Assembly (NCBI RefSeq): GCF_900112485.1
Contig: NZ_FOMG01000025.1
Span: 1 to 58,484, forward strand
Length of the DNA stretch: 58,484 nucleotides
Direction of reading: 5' to 3'
Source of the DNA: Clostridium uliginosum
GTDB taxonomy: Bacteria; Bacillota; Clostridia; Clostridiales; Clostridiaceae
The translations under genes and the position numbers were made by a program. Below, piece by piece: positions 1 to 7,079 of the stretch (position 1 is its first letter; the number at the start of each line of letters is the position of its first letter). Under the pieces are notes generated by a model. It did no database searches. It saw nothing but the letters and a program-made list of their open reading frames with translations, and was not told the origin of the DNA.

Positions 1-23
1 TATTTCATATAAATATTATGCGC

Positions 24-60
24 AAAAAAGTGGATTCAAATTAATGAATCCACTTTTTTT
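24..60 (+). terminator. Intrinsic terminator of an upstream gene
   Basis: A 15-bp stem (AAAAAAGTGGATTCA with TGAATCCACTTTTTT), a 6-base loop and a T-run. The A-run on the other side would let it work on both strands. The gene it ends lies outside the window. Confidence 0.85.
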
Positions 61-196
61 ATCGGCTAGTATCAAATTTATTTTGATACAGCCTCTTTTA
101 TTTTATATGTTATATCATATAATTTCAGTGTATAATTTATGTTAATAAATCATAATATTATAGGTATACAGCTAAAAATCGGAAAATGGTGATTAA

Positions 197-1039
197 ATGA
201 GTAATAGGAGATTAAGCATAAAAAAACAACTAAATTTATTAATACATTTAATTGTAAAGATTATAAATGATGATATTTTTGCACTAGCTTCTCAATTAGC
301 ATATCATTTGTTATTGTCATTCCTACCATTTATAATTTTTTTAATAACTTTAGTAGGATTTAGTAATTTAACATCCATACAAGTATTAAATGGAATAAAA
401 GCTCTTGTGCCAAATGCTGTGTTTGATTTAATATCATCAACAGTGGTAGAAGTTTTTGATAAACAACATACAGGATTATTAGAAGTATCTATCTTATTAG
501 CATTATGGACATCATCTTCTGGGTTCAAAGCAGTAATCAAGGGCGTAAACAAAGCATACAACTTTAAAGAAACAAGATCATTTATTAAAACATCAATAAT
601 TTCTATGATTAGTATTTTAGCATTAGCAATAACTATTATATTAGCATTAATAATGTTAGTATTTGGAAACGTAATAGAGAACTATATTTATAATATATTA
701 CCATTTCAAAGAATTGTAATACCACTTTGGAATATTTTTAGATATGTTTTTGTGATATTTATTATGGTATTTATATTTGCAACTATATATAGATTTGCAC
801 CACCTCAAAGATTAAGGTGGAAAGAGGTAATACCTGGATCTATATTTAGTACGATAGGTTGGATGATAATATCTTATGTATTTTCATTTTATATTAATAA
901 TTTTAGTAATTATTCTAGATTTTATGGGAGTGTTGGAGCTGTTTTTATATTGATGACATGGCTTTTTTTAGTATCTATGATATTTATTTTAGGAGTAGAG
1001 ATAAATTGCGTATTAGAACAAATAAAAAATAGAAATTGA
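197..1039 (+). CDS. YihY/BrkB-family inner-membrane protein
   Basis: This 280-residue integral membrane protein has about six hydrophobic segments (near residues 33-54, 93-115, 133-159, 181-200, 215-238 and 246-268). The short motif LWTSSSGFKAVIKGVNKAYN near residue 102 and the late YGSVGAVFILMTWLF stretch are typical of the YihY/virulence-factor BrkB family. No transport substrate is established for most members and the old name RNase BN is wrong, so no reaction is assigned. The start is ATG with an upstream GAAAATGGTGA-like Shine-Dalgarno; a TATAAT-like -10 lies near 131-136. It appears to be monocistronic and is followed directly by two family A palindromic repeats. Confidence 0.9.
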   Translation: MSNRRLSIKKQLNLLIHLIVKIINDDIFALASQLAYHLLLSFLPFIIFLITLVGFSNLTSIQVLNGIKALVPNAVFDLISSTVVEVFDKQHTGLLEVSILLALWTSSSGFKAVIKGVNKAYNFKETRSFIKTSIISMISILALAITIILALIMLVFGNVIENYIYNILPFQRIVIPLWNIFRYVFVIFIMVFIFATIYRFAPPQRLRWKEVIPGSIFSTIGWMIISYVFSFYINNFSNYSRFYGSVGAVFILMTWLFLVSMIFILGVEINCVLEQIKNRN

Positions 1040-1042
1040 AGT

Positions 1043-1206
1043 TTAGGCATATTAAAGAAAATAACAAGCCAAAGATGAGACGTATATTTTGAGTCAGACA
1101 AGGAGATGAAATTAATGCATAGCAAGCTATGGAATGATTTTATCGACATAGTATGACGCAAAATAGACTAGCATACTGACTTGTTATTTATTTTAATATG
1201 CCTTAG
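1043..1206. repeat. Family A palindromic repeat, long form
   Basis: The outer ends are AGGCATATTAAAG and its partner ending ATATGCCT. Next come arms related to GAAAATAACAAG / CTTGTTATTT, then inner arms related to GACGTATATTTTG / GACGCAAAATAGAC, and a central variable part with a small hairpin (ATAGC-AA-GCTAT). It shares its last bases with the next copy. Confidence 0.8.
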
Positions 1207-1266
1207 GCATATTAAAGAAAATAACACATAAGCATACTGGTCTGTTATTTTTCTTTTATGTGCCTT
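1204..1266. repeat. Family A palindromic repeat, short form
   Basis: A short copy directly abutting the long one. It has AGGCATATTAAAG and CTTTTATGTGCCT ends, the centre AGCATACTGGTCTG and a T-rich right arm. The two copies share the TTAGG at the junction, so one may have inserted into, or duplicated from, the end of the other. Confidence 0.8.
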
Positions 1267-1343
1267 ATGTTTTTACAAATAATGAATATAATAACACTAA
1301 CTGGATATAATCTTAAAAGAAATATTCAGGAGGTGTAATATAA

Positions 1344-1700
1344 ATGAATAAGATAATATTGGTAGGAAGATTTATTAAAGACCCTGAACTTATGCATATT
1401 CAAAATGAAAATAAGGTATATACTAAATTCATAATTGCAGTAGATAGGTTATTTAAAGATTTAGATGGAACCAGAAAGGCTGATTTAATACCTGTAATAA
1501 TATGGGGTAAGAAAGCAGAAGTTATATGTAAATATATGAAAAAGGGTAGTTGTATAAGTTTAAGCGGAAGACTTAAAACTGGAAGCTATGAGAATAAAGA
1601 AGGAAATAAGAGATATACAGCAGAAGTTATAGGAGAAGACTTTAAATTTATAGGAAATAAAAAAGAAGAAAACTATATTAACGAAAATGTTAATCAGTAG
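1344..1700 (+). CDS. ssb: Single-stranded DNA-binding protein, short paralogue without acidic tail
   Basis: A 118-residue OB-fold protein. The start MNKIILVGRFIKDPEL, the GxG-like turns, VIIWGKKAEVICKYMKKGS and LSGRLKTGSYENKEG follow the bacterial SSB core. SSB coats single-stranded DNA in replication, recombination and repair. The protein ends NENVNQ and lacks the acidic DDDIPF-type tip that recruits partner proteins, and it has almost no linker, so it is shorter than the usual 140-180 residues. It is therefore more likely a secondary SSB than the main replicative one, whose gene normally sits between rpsF and rpsR. The Shine-Dalgarno AGGAGGTG precedes ATG. It stands alone between a repeat pair and a candidate small RNA. 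Confidence 0.92.
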   Translation: MNKIILVGRFIKDPELMHIQNENKVYTKFIIAVDRLFKDLDGTRKADLIPVIIWGKKAEVICKYMKKGSCISLSGRLKTGSYENKEGNKRYTAEVIGEDFKFIGNKKEENYINENVNQ

Positions 1701-1786
1701 AAGAATAAAGATCTTTATTTTACAATGCCTTATTCAAAGATTTTATTTATGTAAATAATTAAATTGAGGAAAAAATATTACAATTG

Positions 1787-1814
1787 TTGAAAAAAATTGT
1801 ATATGTGTTATAAT
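1787..1814 (+). promoter_or_regulatory. Sigma-A-type promoter for a candidate small RNA
   Basis: TTGAAA at 1787-1792, a 16-base spacer and a perfect TATAAT at 1809-1814. No coding region follows for 300 bases; a hairpin terminator follows about 70 bases downstream. Confidence 0.7.
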
Positions 1815-1820
1815 GTATAT

Positions 1821-1921
1821 GTAAACGATAACTAAACATGTTTTTCAATTATGGTAATGTAGTGGATTATAGGGTTTTAAATGGGAAATAAAAAAAGGGC
1901 TTATGCTCTTTTTTTATTTCC
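1821..1921 (+). ncRNA. Candidate small RNA of about 100 nt with strong terminator
   Basis: The interval between a good promoter (1787-1814) and a 17-bp hairpin (1884-1900 pairing with 1905-1921, loop TTAT, containing a run of seven T) has no reading frame longer than a few codons. The terminator stem is nearly perfect with one G-U pair. I do not recognise the RNA family. The alternative is a leaderless terminator for the upstream ssb, but the internal promoter argues for a separate transcript. The 1922-2125 stretch after it is AT-rich and holds only a TTGACA at 2052-2057, perhaps the -35 box of the next gene. Confidence 0.5.
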
Positions 1922-2125
1922 TTAATTAATAAAGAATTCGACAAATAGTACATATATGAACTTAATATCATTTAAATGTTAGTAATAAATATCAACTTAC
2001 AAAACTTATTGTCAATAAAAAAAATAAATTACTTATAGATAAGGACATGCTTTGACATATTCTCAAACTTTCTTGTGGTAATATTTATTTAATGGTATGA
2101 ATTAAGAAAGGATTGATGATGTATT

Positions 2126-2449
2126 ATGGAAATAATTGAGGAGTATATATCAATAAATAATATTAATGAATTTAAATATAACTATAGGCTTACTAAATCA
2201 ATTTATAATGGAATAATAGGATATGGTATAGAAATACAAAAACAAGATTGTACAGATAGCCAGGATATGGAACTACAAAAAGATGGAGTAAGGTTAATTT
2301 CAGTTCATAGACATAAGGTAAAAAAAATACTTATGAAATTATATAATAATCAAGTATCTCCAATACATTTAATTGATGTTATAGGTTCATATGTAGATGA
2401 GCATGTATATGAATTTGATGTAGGTATGCAAAGCATGGCAATAAATTAA
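2126..2449 (+). CDS. Hypothetical clostridial protein, DUF6514-like
   Basis: This 107-residue soluble protein has no signal peptide or membrane segment. It has a two-part look: a beta-rich first half (YRLTKSIYNGIIGYGIEIQK) and a second half with VRLISVHRHKVKKILMKLYNN, SPIHLIDVIGSYVDEH. This resembles small clostridial proteins grouped as DUF6514, which often lie upstream of acpS; the assignment is from memory of the pattern and is moderate. The function is unknown. It starts with ATG, with AAAGGATTG upstream. It is separated by 74 bases from acpS and is probably co-directional with it but with its own promoter. Confidence 0.8.
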   Translation: MEIIEEYISINNINEFKYNYRLTKSIYNGIIGYGIEIQKQDCTDSQDMELQKDGVRLISVHRHKVKKILMKLYNNQVSPIHLIDVIGSYVDEHVYEFDVGMQSMAIN

Positions 2450-2523
2450 AGTCATATATAAGTGTCAATTAAACATTTTGTTTATTATATAGTAAAATAG
2501 TAATAGAAGAGAGGTGTAATATT

Positions 2524-2895
2524 GTGATCATCGGAATTGGCACTGATATAATAGAAATAGATAGAATAAAAAATATTATTGAAAAAACCCCTAATTTCCT
2601 TCAACGATTTTTTACAGTAAAAGAAATTGAGTATTTTAAGCTAAAAGGGTTAAAGGCTAATACAGTAGCTGGAAACTTTGCAGGTAAAGAAGCAGTAAGT
2701 AAGGCTTTGGGCACTGGCTTTAGAGGATTTGGCTTAAAGGATATTGAAATTTTAAGAGATGATTTAGGTAAACCAATTGTAAACTTAAGCCATAAAATAA
2801 GTGAAGTATTAAAAATTAAAGAGTTAAATATATTTATAAGTATATCTCATAGTAATAAAGATGCTATAGCATATGTAGTATTGGAGGAGAATTAA
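2524..2895 (+). CDS. acpS: Holo-[acyl-carrier-protein] synthase
   Basis: AcpS moves the 4'-phosphopantetheine arm of coenzyme A onto the serine of acyl carrier protein, activating it for fatty acid synthesis. The 123-residue length is normal. The N-terminal GIGTDIIEIDRI carries the Mg-binding aspartate, and FAGKEAVSKALGTGFRGF near residue 53 carries the second metal ligand and the CoA-binding lysine; ISISHSNKDAIAYVV closes the fold. The start is GTG at 2524, chosen because GAGAGGTG lies at the right distance and GIGTDI begins the family. Its stop is one base before the GTG of nnr, so the two are an operon, as in many Firmicutes. Confidence 0.95.
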   Translation: MIIGIGTDIIEIDRIKNIIEKTPNFLQRFFTVKEIEYFKLKGLKANTVAGNFAGKEAVSKALGTGFRGFGLKDIEILRDDLGKPIVNLSHKISEVLKIKELNIFISISHSNKDAIAYVVLEEN

Positions 2896-2896
2896 G

Positions 2897-4390
2897 GTGG
2901 AGGTTTTTTTATCAACTCAATGTAAAGAAATTGATAAAATTACAATTAATGATATAGGTATTCCAAGTATTATTCTGATGGAGAATGCAGCAATTGCTGT
3001 AGTTGGAGAAATAAGTAGCAAGGGAGAAAGTTTTTTTATTCTTTGCGGACAAGGAAATAATGGAGGAGATGGACTAGCAATTGCCAGACATTTGATATCA
3101 CAGGATAAAAAAGTAAAGGTTTGTATTGTTGGAATAAATGAGCGATTTTCTAAGGACTTTTTAACAAATTTAACTATACTAAAAAATTTAGATAAAGTAG
3201 AAATTACTCAAATAAAGCAAGAACAAGATATAAATCAAAACTTTATTGAAAAAATTAAAAATTGTGATGTAATAATCGATGCAATATTTGGAGTAGGACT
3301 TAATAGAGAACTTACAGGGGTTTTTAAGAAGTTAATAGAGAAGGTTAATAGCAATTCAAAATTAATTGTATCAATTGATGTTCCATCAGGATTGGACTGT
3401 GATTTAGGATTAGTACAAGGAATTTCAATAAAAGCTAATTTTACTTATACATTTGAAGTTCTAAAAGAAGGATTCTTAAATTACAATTCAATTAAGTATT
3501 TAGGAGCAGTTAAGGTTTTGAAAATAGGTATTCCTGAAAAAGTAAAGAAGGATAATAGCAACAATCTTTATATATTAGATAAAAAGGAATATAAAAGTTT
3601 AGTGCCTGAAAGAAAAATATATGGTCATAAGGGGAATTATGGCAGAGTAGTTATTATTGCAGGAAGTACTGGATTTACAGGAGCAGCTTTTATTGCTACA
3701 GAATGTGCAGTTAGATCAGGATGTGGACTGGCAACATTAGTTTGTCCTAAAGAAATTCAATCAATACTATCTAATAAGTTAATAGAAGCTATGACTATAA
3801 GTACAGAAGATAATGGCATAGAGAAATTATTAAATGAAGCCGATGCCATTGCTTTTGGTCCTGGATTAGGATTAGGAGAAGAACAGAAAAAATTATTAGA
3901 AAAAGTGATACAAAATACTACATGTCCAATAGTAATTGATGCAGATGGAATAACATTGCTAGCAAAAAATAAATTACTATTAAAGTATTTAAGTGGAAGA
4001 GCTATTATCACACCTCATCCAGGGGAATTAGCTAGATTTCTTGGAATAACAATTAAGGAAGTTGAAAGTAATAGAATAAAAATAGCTAAAAAGCTATCCA
4101 AGGATTATAATATTATTGTACTATTAAAGGGATATAATACAGTTATTACCAATGGAGAGGATACCTATATAAATCCTACAGGAAATAGTAAGATGGCTTC
4201 TGGAGGCATGGGAGATGCATTGACAGGAATAATAACTGCATTACTTTCTCAAGGAATGAATTTAGATAAGGCTGCTCTTTTAGGTGCATATATTCATGGG
4301 GATATAGCAGATGATTTAGCTAAATACGCGTACATAATAAATGCACGTGATATTATAGAATACTTACCATTAAAAATTAATAGTATATAA
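2897..4390 (+). CDS. nnr: Bifunctional NAD(P)HX epimerase / ADP-dependent dehydratase
   Basis: This enzyme repairs hydrated NADH and NADPH: the N-terminal YjeF domain interconverts R and S hydrates, and the C-terminal ribokinase-like domain dehydrates S-NAD(P)HX using ADP. It has 497 residues, the usual fused length. The N-domain (about 1-205) has GQGNNGGDGLAIARHL near residue 50 and IDVPSGLDCDLG near 160. The C-domain (about 225-497) has GSTGFTGAAF, ATECAVRSGCGLA, PHPGELARFLG and the nucleotide site NPTGNSKMASGGMGDALTG. The GTG start has GGAGGAG upstream, inside the end of acpS. Confidence 0.95.
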   Translation: MEVFLSTQCKEIDKITINDIGIPSIILMENAAIAVVGEISSKGESFFILCGQGNNGGDGLAIARHLISQDKKVKVCIVGINERFSKDFLTNLTILKNLDKVEITQIKQEQDINQNFIEKIKNCDVIIDAIFGVGLNRELTGVFKKLIEKVNSNSKLIVSIDVPSGLDCDLGLVQGISIKANFTYTFEVLKEGFLNYNSIKYLGAVKVLKIGIPEKVKKDNSNNLYILDKKEYKSLVPERKIYGHKGNYGRVVIIAGSTGFTGAAFIATECAVRSGCGLATLVCPKEIQSILSNKLIEAMTISTEDNGIEKLLNEADAIAFGPGLGLGEEQKKLLEKVIQNTTCPIVIDADGITLLAKNKLLLKYLSGRAIITPHPGELARFLGITIKEVESNRIKIAKKLSKDYNIIVLLKGYNTVITNGEDTYINPTGNSKMASGGMGDALTGIITALLSQGMNLDKAALLGAYIHGDIADDLAKYAYIINARDIIEYLPLKINSI

Positions 4391-4474
4391 GTTCCAATAA
4401 AGTTTGTTCATTAATATAAATTTTAGAACACTTATAAATACTATGATTTAACTACTATAGTGAGGAACTTATAT
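4385..4474. repeat. Inverted repeat of about 90 bases after nnr
   Basis: The perfect 11-base arms ATATAAGTTCC (4385-4395) and GGAACTTATAT (4464-4474) enclose a second pair related to AAGTTTGTTC / GAACACTT. The left arm overlaps the nnr stop codon. No T-run follows, so a simple intrinsic terminator is not clear. The rest of the gap to 4665 is AT-rich and shows nothing else. Confidence 0.5.
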
Positions 4475-4665
4475 AGAAAATTTATGATATATATGATTCT
4501 AAGTAGATATTGTTAATTAAAGATATAATTTATTATAAAAATTAAATAAAAGTTTATAGATGTATTAAATTAATTAGAATATATATATTATTGAAACTAA
4601 TTAAGAATAAAACTCCAAAGATTGTCATAATAGTATTAAAGTATTAATAAATTTTTGGAGGAATC

Positions 4666-5295
4666 ATGGACGAAAAAAAAAGTTTGATTAAAAGAAAATT
4701 AATAGTTCTAATTTTGTTACTTGTTCCAATTATCACAATTTTCTTAATTGTTTTATTTAGATACATTTTATTACCATCTAATGAAAAGATAATAAATGAC
4801 TTGAAAAATATAAATTGCTATAGTACAGGAGTTGAGTACATTTTCAAAAATTCTAGAGAAGAATTTAGAGAGGAAACAACTCAATATTATAGCAAGGATA
4901 AGGGTTTTAGAATAGAATTTGGACAAGAAGGAAAACGTGTTAAAGTTTATAAAGGTGGAGAAATTCAAGTTAAACAAAATGAAAGTGATAATTTTATTCT
5001 TAATGAGGGCATAGATGCAATTTATCCAGTAGCATTTATAGATAATATATTATCAAATAAAATATCAGAAGAAATAAAAGAAGGAAAAGAGGAATGGGGA
5101 GATGGTGATTACTTAGAAGTTGATATAAAATATAATATTAAAAACAAGCATTTTAATAAAGGAAAATTCTATATTGATAAAAAAACAAAATCTCCGATAT
5201 TATTGAAAATTTTGGATGATGAAGATAAAGAAAGAGTTATAATAATATATAAGGACTTTAAAATAGAGAAACAATTAAGTGATGATTTGTTTTAA
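4666..5295 (+). CDS. GerS-like membrane-anchored germination protein (LolA fold)
   Basis: A 209-residue protein with a lysine-rich start and one membrane anchor (about residues 13-36), followed by an exported domain. Features such as GFRIEFGQEGKRVKVYKGGE, GKFYIDKKTKSPILLKILDDEDKERV and a final YKDFKIEK resemble the LolA/GerS group. In C. difficile GerS is a lipoprotein needed for cortex hydrolysis in spore germination, and its gene sits beside alr2. Here too the next locus is an alanine racemase, now a pseudogene. The anchor shows no lipobox cysteine, so it is anchored by a membrane helix rather than lipid. AGGAGGAATC-like Shine-Dalgarno (TGGAGGAATC) precedes ATG. The family call is inference from context and pattern. 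Confidence 0.75.
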   Translation: MDEKKSLIKRKLIVLILLLVPIITIFLIVLFRYILLPSNEKIINDLKNINCYSTGVEYIFKNSREEFREETTQYYSKDKGFRIEFGQEGKRVKVYKGGEIQVKQNESDNFILNEGIDAIYPVAFIDNILSNKISEEIKEGKEEWGDGDYLEVDIKYNIKNKHFNKGKFYIDKKTKSPILLKILDDEDKERVIIIYKDFKIEKQLSDDLF

Positions 5296-5315
5296 TCAAT
5301 GTAGTAATTTTATGA

Positions 5316-6196
5316 TATATCCCATTAGCACTTGCAGAAGAGTTTCTAAAACAATAAATTGAACAGGAGGTTTCATCTTTAGAATATGCAGAAGCGTTAT
5401 CAAAAATAGGAATTCAAAAGAAGAAAGTTGCAAAAATACATATAAATTTAGATACTGGAATGGGTAGAATTGATTTTCTTCCAACCTAAGAAAGTATTTT
5501 AGAAGTTGAAAAAATAAGTAAGTTAAAAAATTTAGCGATTACAAGATTCTTCACTCACTTTTTAACAGCGGATGAAGGGAATAAAGAATATACAAAAGAA
5601 CAGATTAAAAAGTATAAATGGTTTTATGAGGAGTTAGAAAAAAGAGGAGTAGATGTTGGTATAAAACATATTTTAAATAGTGCAACAATTTTAAATTTGC
5701 CAGAGGCATATTATTATGCAGTAAGGCCAGTCATTATATTATATGAATATTACCCATCAGAAGAAGTACAAATTAATAAAATAAATATTAAGCCAGCATT
5801 AACATTAAAAAACAATGTAGTACAAGCTAAGAAAGTGCACAAAGGTACATATATATAAGTTATAGAAGGAAGTTTGTTACAAATAAAGAAAGTATTATAG
5901 CTATTTTACTAATAGGATATGCTGATGGATATAGTAGAACTTTATATAATAAAGCTAAAGTTAGAGTAAAAGGAGAGTTGGCACCTATAATAGGTAAAAT
6001 ATGCATGAATCAATATATGGTAGATGTATCATCAATTGATGGAGTAAAAGTAGACAATGTTTTAATTGGTGAAGAAAATGAGTCGAAATTTACAGCTGAT
6101 GAAATGGCAAAATCATTGAATGCAATAAGCTATAAGGTTTTTTGCATAAGTGGTAAAAGAGCTCCTAAAATTTATATTAACAAAAGAAAAAAATAA
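5316..6196 (+). pseudogene. alr: Alanine racemase, truncated and broken
   Basis: Translation in one frame gives PLALAEEFLKQ, SSLEYAEALSKIG, VAKIHINLDTGMGRIDF, then FFTHFLTADEG and LNSATILNLPEAYYYAVRP. A second frame gives LIGYADGYSRTLYNKAKV and APIIGKICMNQYMVDVS: the middle and end of a PLP-dependent alanine racemase. The first third, with the lysine that holds PLP, is absent. In-frame stops lie at 5355-5357 and 5487-5489. A third stop at 5856-5858 coincides with a frame change inside a TATATATA run, which looks like a two-base slippage insertion. The C-terminal 72 residues remain open (5978-6196). A functional racemase must be encoded elsewhere. Confidence 0.92.
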
Positions 6197-6240
6197 AAAC
6201 TAAAAATTATATATAATATCGCAAAAATAAGACAAATCCT

Positions 6241-6270
6241 TTGACATGTTGACATAATTTGCAATATAAT
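6241..6270 (+). promoter_or_regulatory. Promoter of the toxin-antitoxin operon
   Basis: TTGACA at 6241-6246, an 18-base spacer and TATAAT at 6265-6270. A second TTGACA at 6249-6254 overlaps the spacer. Confidence 0.65.
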
Positions 6271-6313
6271 AAGTATTATACATAGGACTTTTTATTACTA
6301 TGGAGGAGAAATT

Positions 6314-6556
6314 ATGTCGTATTTTGAGGATAAAAAATTAATAAACAAGGAATTCAAAGAAAATGAAAAAAATAATAACTCTATAGATGATTCAGTAATA
6401 CTATATATTGAGGAGAAAGATTCAGCGGATTTTAAAGAATTGATGAAAAAAGGCTATCAAGAAATGGCTGAATTAAATTTGGAACTTTCTAAATTGGGGT
6501 TTGAGAAGATGTTAAATGATGTTAATGAGTATGAAACATGGCTTTGCGGAGTGTGA
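6314..6556 (+). CDS. Antitoxin of the MazEF/EndoAI type
   Basis: This small 80-residue acidic protein lies 8 bases upstream of the toxin gene. The C-terminal half (FKELMKKGYQEMAELNLELS...NEYETWLCGV) resembles the toxin-wrapping tail of EndoAI-type antitoxins, which ends in a similar short hydrophobic peptide. The N-terminal part (IDDSVILYIEEKDSADF) is divergent from the classical ribbon-helix-helix start and I cannot confirm a DNA-binding fold. The role as antitoxin is inferred mainly from position. The Shine-Dalgarno is TGGAGGAG. Confidence 0.8.
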   Translation: MSYFEDKKLINKEFKENEKNNNSIDDSVILYIEEKDSADFKELMKKGYQEMAELNLELSKLGFEKMLNDVNEYETWLCGV

Positions 6557-6564
6557 TTATTTAA

Positions 6565-6918
6565 ATGGCAACTATGGTAGTAAAAAGAGGCGATATATTC
6601 TATGCAGATTTAAGTCCTGTCATAGGATCAGAACAGGGAGGAATACGTCCTGTTATTATAATACAAAATGATATAGGAAATAGATATAGTCCTACAGTTA
6701 TTGTTGCAGCAATAACATCTCAAATAAATAAAGCAAAATTACCAACTCATGTTGAAATTTCTTCAGAAGAGTATGGGTTAAATAGGGATTCAGTTGTATT
6801 ATTAGAACAAATAAGAACCTTAGATAAAAGAAGATTAAAAGAAAAAATTGGACATATGACTGAGAGTGATATGAAAAAGGTTGATAAATCACTTACAATA
6901 AGTTTGAGTTTAAGTTAA
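6565..6918 (+). CDS. mazF: MazF/PemK-family endoribonuclease toxin (NdoA)
   Basis: MazF toxins cut single-stranded mRNA at short specific motifs; NdoA of Bacillus cuts at UACAU. The 117 residues match the family: [27 protein letters not shown] with the conserved GSEQGGxRP loop, then [36 protein letters not shown]. The arginine in RP, the serine/threonine in AITS and the QIRT strand are present, so it should be active. It follows its antitoxin by 8 bases with the Shine-Dalgarno GGAGTG inside the antitoxin end, an arrangement that couples translation. The usual clostridial position is after alr, which is broken here, so the toxin pair is the intact survivor of the locus. Confidence 0.95.
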   Translation: MATMVVKRGDIFYADLSPVIGSEQGGIRPVIIIQNDIGNRYSPTVIVAAITSQINKAKLPTHVEISSEEYGLNRDSVVLLEQIRTLDKRRLKEKIGHMTESDMKKVDKSLTISLSLS

Positions 6919-6922
6919 AGAA

Positions 6923-6970
6923 AGGAGCTGTTTCAAAATAGAAGTATTTCTACAGAGAGACAGCTTTTTT
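6923..6970 (+). terminator. Terminator of the mazEF operon
   Basis: Arms AGCTGTTTC (6926-6934) and GAGACAGCT (6957-6965) are followed by TTTTT. Confidence 0.75.
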
Positions 6971-7079
6971 ACATATAATTTTACAAAAGTATAGTAATAA
7001 GTTAAATGATTATTTTTAAATAAAAATAAATTTCTATATTTAAGGTATTTTAAAATATATTAGAAAAGGAGTTATTATA

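Noticed and set aside
922..1161. Minus-strand open frame of 79 codons over the first family A repeat
   Set aside because: It has no ribosome binding site and overlaps the yihY-like gene. The similar peptide (SLxDxKYTxxLW) in the minus frame at 47195-47407 arises because both lie on copies of the same palindromic repeat, not because of a shared protein.
5296..5484. Minus-strand open frame of 62 codons over the alr remnant
   Set aside because: It is a shadow of the plus-strand racemase pseudogene, which has clear family motifs.
5978..6196. Seventy-two-codon plus-strand frame as a separate small gene
   Set aside because: Its sequence is the C-terminal part of alanine racemase (GKICMNQYMVDVS), so it is part of the pseudogene and not an independent protein.
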